Shown here: positions 1-5,353 of the stretch, piece after piece | How positions within the stretch are numbered: the first letter of the stretch is position 1 | How the letters are laid out: the number at the start of each line of letters is the position of its first letter | Assembly: GCA_905201915.1 (NCBI GenBank) | Contig: CAJKQE010000106.1 | Span: forward strand, 1-7,744 | Length of the DNA stretch: 7,744 bases | Direction: 5' to 3' | Origin: an uncultured Lachnospiraceae bacterium | GTDB taxonomy: Bacteria; Bacillota; Clostridia; Lachnospirales; Lachnospiraceae | The notes under the pieces: generated by a model | The model's database searches: none | What the model saw: only the letters and a program-made list of their open reading frames with translations | What the model was told of the DNA's origin: nothing | Translations under genes and position numbers: made by a program

Positions 1-27
1 TTCAATGTTTTTAATAATTTCGTTCAT
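1..27 (-). CDS. rplS: 50S ribosomal protein L19, N-terminal fragment (cut by window edge)
   Basis: Only the first nine codons are inside the window; they read MNEIIKNIE, which fits the usual start of L19, a large-subunit protein at the interface with the 30S subunit. The ATG at 27 is preceded by a good AAAGGAGAAA ribosome binding site (about 31-40). The position directly after trmD is the standard place for rplS in Firmicutes. It has its own promoter and leader in the 130 bp between the genes. The call rests on the short peptide, the gene order and the leader, since the rest of the gene is outside the window. Confidence 0.85.
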
Positions 28-97
28 GATTTTTCTCCTTTAAATTCGGACGTTCTTAATGCAATCAGCAACAGAGGACCATCTCTTTTTACAACAT
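28..97 (-). promoter_or_regulatory. L19-leader-like 5' UTR of rplS
   Basis: A transcript starting about 7 nt after the -10 box would carry a ~70-nt leader. It can fold with a closing helix AUGUU (97-93) to AACGU (54-50), enclosing a small AGAG/CUCU hairpin (86-83 with 76-73), and it ends in the rplS ribosome binding site. Firmicutes commonly have an autoregulatory L19 leader RNA at this place, and the GGUCCUCUGUU and UAAGAACGU stretches look like that family as I remember it. The fold was drawn by hand and no covariance model was run. Confidence 0.5.
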
Positions 98-102
98 GGG
101 TA

Positions 103-131
103 ATTATACTATGCCCATATACCCTTGTCAA
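103..131 (-). promoter_or_regulatory. Consensus sigma-A promoter for rplS
   Basis: The -35 box is TTGACA (131-126) and the -10 box is TATAAT (108-103). Both match consensus perfectly and are exactly 17 bp apart. The predicted start of transcription is near 96. The site sits just after the trmD stop codon, so rplS can be made independently of the upstream operon. The sequence just upstream of and including the -35 box is almost identical to that at the ylxM promoter. Confidence 0.9.
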
Positions 132-157
132 GTATTTTCCCTTGATTTTTAAAGAGT

Positions 158-1594
158 TTAGAAGAATTCTACCTCTCTTGGTGTTAAAAATTTCTCTTCT
201 AAATGTTCCTTTACTTTAGATGCATCATAAGTTCTCGCTCCTTTTTTACAAAGCAAAGCACAGCGCATACAGGAAATACATTTTTTTTCATCAATCTCTA
301 AAGTTTCCTTGGAAATTGCATATACAGGACACTTCTGTACACATACTTGACAGCCTGTACACCTTTCTTTATCAAAAACTTTTGATACAGGTTTCATCTC
401 TTTTTTATCCGGCATAGGATTTCCGGGAACTTGAACAGAAACAAATCCTTGTTTCTCTCCTTCTTCTATACGTTTCTTTATCATTACTGCAAATTTCTTA
501 AAAATCACTTCATCCTGCTCATTTGGTCTTCCTGCACCCAGTTTATCAGAATAAATATGAGGAATAATCGGTGTAATAGCTCCAATGCACACAAACCCTC
601 TCTCCTCTAAAATTTTCTTCATCTGAGAAAGCGTATCATCATAATGTCTGTTTCCATAAGCAGCCATAAGTACGCAAGGTGTATAATTTCCTCTTAAATT
701 TGAAAACAGTTTATCCTCCAATGCCGGAAGTTGTCCGCCGTATACAGGTGCTGCCGCAATAAGAAGCTCCTGTGCTGAGAATACTTTCTTCTCACGGCGT
801 AGCTTTCTCCTGGTCAAATCTAAATACTCTGGATTTTGTGTCAAGCACTGAGCAAGAAGCTCTACAGCCTTTTTTGTTCCCTCTGTGGGGCTGAAATAAG
901 CTGCTGTCACAGGGCGGTTTTTTGCTCTTAAATCAGGGCGTCTTTCCTTTGTTCTTTTATAAGATTCCTCTAAACGCCAAGCTTCAATCTTTGTATGATC
1001 TCCGGTAAGCAATACCGGCGGCACATTCTTTCCTCGCCAACTTTCCGGTCTGGTATAATGAGGATATTCCAACAAATTATCCTGCATAGACTCAAACTGG
1101 GAAGACTCTTCATTGTTTAAAACTCCCGGTACAAATCTGGAAATTGCATCAATCATAACACAAGCTGCCAATTCTCCTCCGGTAAGTACATAATCCCCAA
1201 TGGACACGTAATCTGTTACAATTTCTTCCAAAACTCTCTCATCAATTCCTTCATAATGACCACAAAGAAAAACCAATTCTTCCTCCAAAGCAAACTCCTC
1301 TGCCATAGTCTGATTAAAAACTTTACCTTGTGGAGTGAGATAAATACATCTGGGCTTCGAAGTTTGCTTTTTTACTGACTGATATGCCTGATACACCGGT
1401 TCCGCCTGTATCACCATTCCTGCGCCACCCCCGTAAGGGTAATCATCTACACGAGAATGTTTATTATCTGCAAAATCCCTGATATTTATCGTATGGAGGG
1501 CTATTTTTCCGTTTTTCACTGCTCTGCCCGTAATACTGGTCTGGACTGTATTTTCCACCATTTCAGGAAACAGCGTAAGTACATGAAAATCCAT
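158..1594 (-). CDS. trmD: TrmD tRNA (m1G37) methyltransferase fused to a flavodoxin-like / 2x[4Fe-4S] ferredoxin module
   Basis: Residues 1-222 are a full TrmD, the SAM-dependent enzyme that methylates G37 of tRNAs to keep reading frame. Knot motifs are visible: LTPQGKVFNQ (86-95), GHYEGIDER (112-120), SIGDYVLTGGELA (131-143) and SRFVPGVL (152-159). TrmD normally ends shortly after a RRPDLL-type motif; here the frame continues from RRPDL (218-222). Residues ~229-382 are flavodoxin-like, with a phosphate-binding loop SPTEGTKK (235-242), APVYGG (282-287) and AYGNRHYDD (312-320). Residues ~410-450 hold two ferredoxin motifs: C412, C415, C418, C422 and C439, C442, C445, C449. The added module resembles EFR1-type flavodoxin-ferredoxin proteins, which are usually separate. 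The start at 1594 has AGGAGGG at 1606-1600, overlapping the rimM stop. The residue aligned to catalytic Asp169 of E. coli TrmD is Glu168. The methyltransferase call is firm; the redox role of the added half is unknown. Confidence 0.93.
   Translation of the reverse strand: MDFHVLTLFPEMVENTVQTSITGRAVKNGKIALHTINIRDFADNKHSRVDDYPYGGGAGMVIQAEPVYQAYQSVKKQTSKPRCIYLTPQGKVFNQTMAEEFALEEELVFLCGHYEGIDERVLEEIVTDYVSIGDYVLTGGELAACVMIDAISRFVPGVLNNEESSQFESMQDNLLEYPHYTRPESWRGKNVPPVLLTGDHTKIEAWRLEESYKRTKERRPDLRAKNRPVTAAYFSPTEGTKKAVELLAQCLTQNPEYLDLTRRKLRREKKVFSAQELLIAAAPVYGGQLPALEDKLFSNLRGNYTPCVLMAAYGNRHYDDTLSQMKKILEERGFVCIGAITPIIPHIYSDKLGAGRPNEQDEVIFKKFAVMIKKRIEEGEKQGFVSVQVPGNPMPDKKEMKPVSKVFDKERCTGCQVCVQKCPVYAISKETLEIDEKKCISCMRCALLCKKGARTYDASKVKEHLEEKFLTPREVEFF
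907..923 (-). other. Fusion junction: A6 run followed by a hidden GTGA stop/start overlap
   Basis: On the coding strand an A6 run (923-918) lies just after the normal end of TrmD. The existing frame reads GCA AAA AAC CGC CCT GTG ACA and continues into the flavodoxin domain. With one A fewer, the TrmD frame would read GCC CTG TGA and stop at 909-907. That TGA overlaps the in-frame GTG (910-908) at which a separate flavodoxin-ferredoxin protein (Val228-Thr-Ala-Ala-Tyr-Phe-Ser-Pro) could begin. The arrangement looks like a former four-base GTGA overlap between two genes. Whether a one-base indel, slippage or a sequencing error is involved cannot be told here. Confidence 0.5.
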
Positions 1595-1604
1595 TTTATC
1601 CCTC

Positions 1605-2111
1605 CTAGCACAAACCTTTCAAAAGATGAACGATCATTTTTGCATTCTCTACATCTACTTCTTTGATGCAGTCTTTAATCGCCGGAATTAAAACTTCTTT
1701 TCCTGCTTCCAGATGAACCACATAAACATCATTGGCTCCTGTCTCCATAACATCCATTAAAGTCCCAAAATATTCTCCATCTTCCAAATAAACTTCCATA
1801 CCGATTAAGTCTGCAATATAATATTCATTTTCTTTTAAAGGCACTGCAAACTCTCTTGTTACATACAGGCTTTTCCCTTTATATGGCTCAATATCATTGA
1901 TATCATCTACGTCCTTAAATTTCAGAATAACATACTGCTTAAAATATTTTACTCTTTCTATATCAAGCTCACACAACTCTTTTCCTGTATCTAAAAGTAC
2001 ACTTTTTAAATAATCAAATCTATGCGCATCATCTGTGGTAGGAAAAACCTTTACTTCTCCTCTGATTCCATGTGTAGTGGTAATTACACCCACCTGCAAT
2101 AAATCTTCCAT
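1605..2111 (-). CDS. rimM: Ribosome maturation factor RimM
   Basis: RimM binds ribosomal protein S19 and assists maturation of the 30S subunit head. The 168 residues match the usual family length. The N-terminal RimM domain shows the signature THGIRGEVKVFP (13-24). The PRC-barrel domain begins around EYYIADLIGMEV (96-107) and includes GANDVYVV (125-132) and LIPAIKDCIKEVD (141-153). The ATG at 2111 is preceded by GAGGAG with about 9 nt spacing. The TAG stop overlaps the trmD ribosome binding site, so the two genes are probably translationally coupled. The gene lies just downstream of a strong terminator-like hairpin, with no clear promoter of its own, so expression probably depends on read-through from the khpA side. 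Confidence 0.95.
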   Translation of the reverse strand: MEDLLQVGVITTTHGIRGEVKVFPTTDDAHRFDYLKSVLLDTGKELCELDIERVKYFKQYVILKFKDVDDINDIEPYKGKSLYVTREFAVPLKENEYYIADLIGMEVYLEDGEYFGTLMDVMETGANDVYVVHLEAGKEVLIPAIKDCIKEVDVENAKMIVHLLKGLC

Positions 2112-2143
2112 CAGTTAAATCTCCTCATTAAAACTCTACATAC

Positions 2144-2176
2144 AAAAAGCCGCAGTAAATGAGCATTTACTACAGC
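2144..2176 (-). terminator. Intrinsic terminator or attenuator inside the operon (khpA-rimM gap)
   Basis: On the minus strand a 13-bp stem (2176-2164 with 2161-2149) is formed by GCTGTAGTAAATG and CATTTACTGCGGC with two G-T wobbles. A two-base CT loop would open a little in practice. A run of five T (2148-2144) follows directly. This is the classic shape of a Rho-independent terminator, and it sits between khpA and rimM, upstream of the rimM ribosome binding site. Confidence 0.75.
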
Positions 2177-2199
2177 CTTCTTTCCTTTTCCTGCATAGC

Positions 2200-2220
2200 A
2201 AAAAGGGGCGCATATAGCGC
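2200..2220 (-). terminator. Second, weaker terminator-like hairpin after khpA
   Basis: On the minus strand GCGC-TATAT-GCGC (2220-2208) forms a 4-bp GC stem, followed by CCC and five T (2204-2200). It starts only 11 nt after the khpA stop codon. The stem is short, so it is either a weak terminator working in tandem with the stronger one downstream or a transcript-end stabilising hairpin. Confidence 0.4.
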
Positions 2221-2231
2221 TCACCTCTTGC

Positions 2232-2462
2232 TTACTGTAAAATATCTACGACTACTTTCTTTTCACTCTTGGAAGAAGCTGCCTTTACAACAGTACGAAT
2301 TGCCTTTGCAATACGTCCCTGACGACCGATTACTTTACCTATATCGGAAGCTGCCACCTTAAGTTCAACGAAAATCGCATCATTATCTTCTGTTTCTGTC
2401 ACAACGACTTCATCAGGACAATCTACGAGAGATTTTGCAATTACTTCAACTAATTCTTTCAT
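2232..2462 (-). CDS. khpA: KH-domain RNA-binding protein KhpA (YlqC family)
   Basis: This small cytoplasmic protein of 76 residues is essentially one KH domain. The RNA-binding GxxG loop is seen in VIGRQGRIAKAIR (44-56, with GRQG at 46-49). In other Firmicutes KhpA pairs with KhpB/Jag and acts as an RNA chaperone linked to cell elongation and division; this is family knowledge. The length and the position right after rpsP are both typical. The start at 2462 has GGGAGGTG about 7 nt upstream. The gap to rpsP is 18 nt, so the genes are co-transcribed. After its TAA come two hairpins that probably stop part of the transcription. Confidence 0.93.
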   Translation of the reverse strand: MKELVEVIAKSLVDCPDEVVVTETEDNDAIFVELKVAASDIGKVIGRQGRIAKAIRTVVKAASSKSEKKVVVDILQ

Positions 2463-2480
2463 TACAAGACACCTCCCAGA

Positions 2481-2726
2481 TTATTTTTCGATACCAGCCA
2501 GTTTAAAGATTTTAGCAACAACATCTGTTGGCTGAGCACCATTTGCAAGCCATTTTTTAGCTGCTTCTTCATCTACTTTATATACGCTTGGTTCCTGAGT
2601 TGGATCGTATGTTCCGATTTCTTCGATAAATCTTCCATCTCTTGGAGATTTGGAATCTGCTACAACGATTCTATAAAAAGGAGCCTTTTTCTGTCCCATT
2701 CTTCTTAATCTGATTTTTACTGCCAT
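2481..2726 (-). CDS. rpsP: 30S ribosomal protein S16
   Basis: S16 is a primary-assembly protein of the small ribosomal subunit body. The 81-residue product begins with the family signature MAVKIRLRRMGQKKAPFYR and continues with VVADSKSPRDGRFIEEIG and GTYDP (38-42), so it is full length. The start at 2726 is set by a strong AGGAGGTG at 2741-2734. The alternative ATG at 2731 is out of frame. The 42-bp gap from ffh holds no visible promoter or terminator, so it is read from the ylxM promoter. Confidence 0.98.
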   Translation of the reverse strand: MAVKIRLRRMGQKKAPFYRIVVADSKSPRDGRFIEEIGTYDPTQEPSVYKVDEEAAKKWLANGAQPTDVVAKIFKLAGIEK

Positions 2727-2768
2727 TTCATTTCACCTCCTGGTTTATTTCATTATCTTTCATATATG

Positions 2769-4115
2769 TTAAAAGGGAAGTTTGAATTTTCCTCTTTTAC
2801 CACCTTTGCCACCCATTAGACCGGGCATTTGTTTCATCATTTTCTTAGCCTGCTCAAACTGCTTTACCATACGATTGACTTCTGATACATCCACACCGGC
2901 GCCTTTTGCAATACGATATTTTCTTGATGGATTTAAGATTTCCGGATGAGAACGTTCTCTCGGTGTCATAGACAAGATAATCGCTTCTTTACGAGCCATA
3001 TCCTTTTCATCAACCATACCTTCCAAATCTTTCATCTGAGAACCTACACCTGGAAGCATACTCAATACACTGGATAAACCACCCATATTTTTCATCTGGT
3101 TCATACTTTCCAGATAATCATCAAATCCAAAAGAATTTTTACGGAACTTCTGTTCCATTTCTTTTGCTTTTTCTTCATCCAGATTTGCCTGTGCCTTTTC
3201 AATCAGACTCATCACATCTCCCATACCTAAAATACGGGATGCCATACGTTCTGGATAAAACTGTTCTAAATCAGAAAGCTTTTCACCCATACCGACATAT
3301 AAAATTGGTTTTCCGCTGATTGCCTTTATGGAAAGAGCAGCACCACCTCGAGTGTCACCATCCATCTTTGTCAATATAACACCGTCAATTCCTACCTTTT
3401 CACCAAAGGTTTCTGCTACATTTACGGCATCCTGACCTGTCATAGCATCTACTACCAGCAATGTCTGATCCACAGTAATTGCTTCTTTGATTTTCTCCAG
3501 TTCTTTCATCATGTCTTCATCAATGTGAAGACGACCTGCTGTATCCAAAATCAAGACATTATACTTCTCATTTTTTGCGTGCTCGTAGGCAGCTTTCGCA
3601 ATATCCACAGGACTGTTTTTATCGCCCATGGAAAATACATCCACACCCTGTTTTTCACCATTTACCTGAAGCTGTTTAATCGCTGCAGGACGATAAACGT
3701 CACAGGCTGCTAAAAGAGGTTTTTTGCCTTTTGATTTCAACTTCCCTGCCAGCTTTGCAGTAGTCGTTGTTTTACCGGCACCCTGAAGTCCCACCATCAT
3801 GAGAACGGTTACTTCATTTCCTGATTTTAAGGCAATCTCCGTTGTCTCACTTCCCATAAGCTTGACAAGTTCTTCATTTACGATCTTGATTACCATCTGT
3901 CCCGGATTCAAACCAGACATTACATCCTGTCCAATGGCTCTTTCCTGTACCGCTTTCATAAACTGTTTTACTACCTTAAAGCTTACATCCGCTTCTAATA
4001 AAGCCATTTTTACTTCTTTTAAGGCAGCTTTTACATCGGCTTCCGTCAGACGGCCTTTTTTTCTTAAGTTTTTGAATACATTCTGTAGTTTATCTGTTAA
4101 GCTTTCAAATGCCAT
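2769..4115 (-). CDS. ffh: Signal recognition particle GTPase Ffh (SRP54)
   Basis: Ffh binds signal sequences and SRP RNA and docks at FtsY to deliver nascent membrane proteins. The 448 residues are full length. The N domain covers ~1-95. The G domain shows G1 GLQGAGKTTTT (109-119), DTAGR (191-195), TKMDGD (249-254) and the GGAAL stretch (257-261). The methionine-rich M domain starts near 300. It includes MTPRERSHPEIL (383-394), the SRP-RNA binding NPSRKYRIAKGAG (395-407) and the tail MMKQMPGLMGG (426-436). The ATG at 4115 has GAGGAG upstream, inside the last codons of ylxM, and only 3 nt separate the two genes, so translation is probably coupled. The SRP RNA gene itself is not seen in this window. 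Confidence 0.98.
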   Translation of the reverse strand: MAFESLTDKLQNVFKNLRKKGRLTEADVKAALKEVKMALLEADVSFKVVKQFMKAVQERAIGQDVMSGLNPGQMVIKIVNEELVKLMGSETTEIALKSGNEVTVLMMVGLQGAGKTTTTAKLAGKLKSKGKKPLLAACDVYRPAAIKQLQVNGEKQGVDVFSMGDKNSPVDIAKAAYEHAKNEKYNVLILDTAGRLHIDEDMMKELEKIKEAITVDQTLLVVDAMTGQDAVNVAETFGEKVGIDGVILTKMDGDTRGGAALSIKAISGKPILYVGMGEKLSDLEQFYPERMASRILGMGDVMSLIEKAQANLDEEKAKEMEQKFRKNSFGFDDYLESMNQMKNMGGLSSVLSMLPGVGSQMKDLEGMVDEKDMARKEAIILSMTPRERSHPEILNPSRKYRIAKGAGVDVSEVNRMVKQFEQAKKMMKQMPGLMGGKGGKRGKFKLPF

Positions 4116-4118
4116 CTG

Positions 4119-4463
4119 TTATAACTCCTCTAAAATTTCCTGAGAAATATTTTCTACCTGGAAAACTAATTCCTGTTTGCTAAGCTTTTCACATTTTTTA
4201 CTCAGTTCGTGAATACGATGAACTTTTTCTTTGATATTTAAAAACTTCTCTACCAAATGCAGCTTTGCTTCATAGTCCTGCAAAGCCTTATTGCAGCGCT
4301 TGATGTTATCATGTACTCCCTGACGACTAATTCCTAAGTCATCAGCTACTTCACTGAGCGAGTAGTCATTTAAAACTACGTCTTCATAAATTCTTCTTTG
4401 ATGAACTGTCAGCAGTTCACCATAAAAATCATACAGTAAAGTCTGCTCTACAAATTTCTCCAT
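4119..4463 (-). CDS. ylxM: YlxM-family helix-turn-helix protein, SRP-associated
   Basis: YlxM proteins are small sigma-70-region-4-like helix-turn-helix proteins encoded just before ffh; in some Gram-positives the protein modulates the SRP GTPase, and here that is inference from family. The 114 residues fit the usual length of about 110. The N-terminal LLYDFYGELLTVHQRRIYED (9-28) is typical. The HTH lies at ~34-60 with YSLSEVADDLGISRQGVHDN (34-53). I chose the ATG at 4463 because it matches family N-termini and has AAGGTG six bases upstream. An in-frame ATG at 4469 is also possible. The longer frame from 4508 is excluded because its start lies in the -35 box. The predicted mRNA start is only about 10 nt before the chosen start. 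Confidence 0.92.
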   Translation of the reverse strand: MEKFVEQTLLYDFYGELLTVHQRRIYEDVVLNDYSLSEVADDLGISRQGVHDNIKRCNKALQDYEAKLHLVEKFLNIKEKVHRIHELSKKCEKLSKQELVFQVENISQEILEEL

Positions 4464-4479
4464 TCGCATCACCTTGCTT

Positions 4480-4508
4480 ATCATACAACAGACTTTGCCT
4501 GCTGTCAA
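4480..4508 (-). promoter_or_regulatory. Promoter of the ylxM-ffh-rpsP-khpA-rimM-trmD operon
   Basis: On the minus strand -35 TTGACA (4508-4503) and -10 TATGAT (4485-4480) are separated by 17 bp, a near-perfect sigma-A promoter. The -35 box contains the larE stop codon TGA (4507-4505). Transcription should begin around 4473-4474, leaving a leader of roughly 10 nt before ylxM. Confidence 0.85.
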
Positions 4509-4524
4509 GTATTTTTTCTTGACA
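4503..4524. repeat. Inverted repeat over the ylxM -35 box; near-identical element at rplS promoter (126-145)
   Basis: The 7-bp arms TGTCAAG (4503-4509) and CTTGACA (4518-4524) are exact inverse copies around an 8-bp T-rich centre. One arm is the -35 hexamer plus a flanking base. The rplS promoter carries the same element at 126-145, with 18 of 20 positions identical and at least 5-bp arms (128-132 and 141-145). It could be a shared upstream promoter element or an operator; no regulator is evident. Confidence 0.55.
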
Positions 4525-5353
4525 ACTTTTTATTTTTAAATTCATCCATACTTCCACTTCGAAATCCCTGTATATCTAATGTTATATACTGAAATCCTAT
4601 TTTCTGTAAATATTTTACTATTTCTTGAGATTTCTCCAAAAAATCCGAAAAATCCTCTTTCGGAATTTCGATTCTACAAGTTTCTCCATGAAGCCTTATT
4701 CTCACCACAGAAAAACCACAGTCTTTTAGATAATCCTCTCCTAAAGCAATCTTCTTTAAGTCTTCCCTATTAATTTCTGTTCCATAGGGAAGTCTTGTAG
4801 CCAAACATGGTGTAGAGGGACGGCTTGCAACAGAAATCCCCAATTCTTCTGCCAATTTCCTTACTTCTGCCTTCGTAAAACCAACTTCTGCCAGTGGACT
4901 TAACACTCCTAACTCCTTAATTGCTTTTAAACCCGGACGATATACGTGCAGATCATCCTCATTCGTTCCTTCCATAATGATAGAAATCCCCTGTTCTGCT
5001 GCATAATCCATAAGCTTTTGAAATAAAGTTTTTTTACAAAGATAACATCTGTCTTCAGGATTAAACCTAATCTCTTCCTGCTCAAGTTCATTTACATAAA
5101 CTACTTTATGTATTGCTTCTGCTTCTTCGGCTACCTTATTTGCAACCTCTAAATCACAGAGCGGATGAAGAACTGTATGAAATGTTACTGCATGAATTTT
5201 TCCCGAGTTTTTATACTGCTGTATACATTCCTTTGCCAGCATCAAAAGAAGACTGCTGTCCACTCCCCCTGAAAAAGCAATACAAATATCTTGTTTTGTA
5301 TATTCCTTTATTTTTTCATACAAATCCCGCTTCTTTTCTTCATAAGTTTTCAT
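4505..5353 (-). CDS. larE: LarE, ATP-dependent sulfur-insertion enzyme for nickel-pincer nucleotide cofactor
   Basis: LarE adenylates and thiolates the pyridinium dicarboxylate nucleotide made by LarB, giving the dithiodicarboxylate that LarC loads with nickel for enzymes such as lactate racemase LarA. The 282-residue protein has the PP-loop SGGVDSS (28-34) and EGTNEDD (128-134). Cys103 and Cys106 (RCYLCK) and Cys183 (STPCLATR) are the three cysteines expected for the [4Fe-4S]-dependent, catalytic type of LarE rather than the single-cysteine sacrificial type; this assignment is inference from the motif. The start at 5353 follows an excellent AGGAGGA site (5364-5358). The gene overlaps larC by 14 bp, indicating translational coupling. 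Its TGA falls in the -35 box of the next promoter. No terminator separates it from ylxM, so larCE transcripts may run into the ffh operon. Confidence 0.92.
   Translation of the reverse strand: MKTYEEKKRDLYEKIKEYTKQDICIAFSGGVDSSLLLMLAKECIQQYKNSGKIHAVTFHTVLHPLCDLEVANKVAEEAEAIHKVVYVNELEQEEIRFNPEDRCYLCKKTLFQKLMDYAAEQGISIIMEGTNEDDLHVYRPGLKAIKELGVLSPLAEVGFTKAEVRKLAEELGISVASRPSTPCLATRLPYGTEINREDLKKIALGEDYLKDCGFSVVRIRLHGETCRIEIPKEDFSDFLEKSQEIVKYLQKIGFQYITLDIQGFRSGSMDEFKNKKLSRKNT

Noticed and set aside
913..925. A_AAA_AAC heptamer as a programmed -1 frameshift site in the trmD fusion
   Set aside because: The heptamer is in the right phase, but the -1 frame leads neither to a prompt stop nor to a recognisable domain. 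The meaningful alternative is the +1 frame, which stops at TGA 909-907.
3799..4143. 114-codon plus-strand open frame opposite the 5' end of ffh
   Set aside because: It is antisense to strongly conserved Ffh N-domain codons, has no convincing start site and its low-complexity Ser/Thr/Phe protein looks like a shadow.
4464..4508. Longer ylxM start at 4508 (MTAGKVCC...)
   Set aside because: The ATG lies inside the -35 box and the extra residues do not resemble YlxM N-termini. A transcript from the promoter would not contain it.
4503..4534. Plus-strand hairpin TGTCAAG/CTTGACA followed by a T-rich stretch, terminator-like
   Set aside because: No plus-strand gene ends here. The T run is interrupted and the arms are explained by the -35 box of the minus-strand promoter and its repeat.
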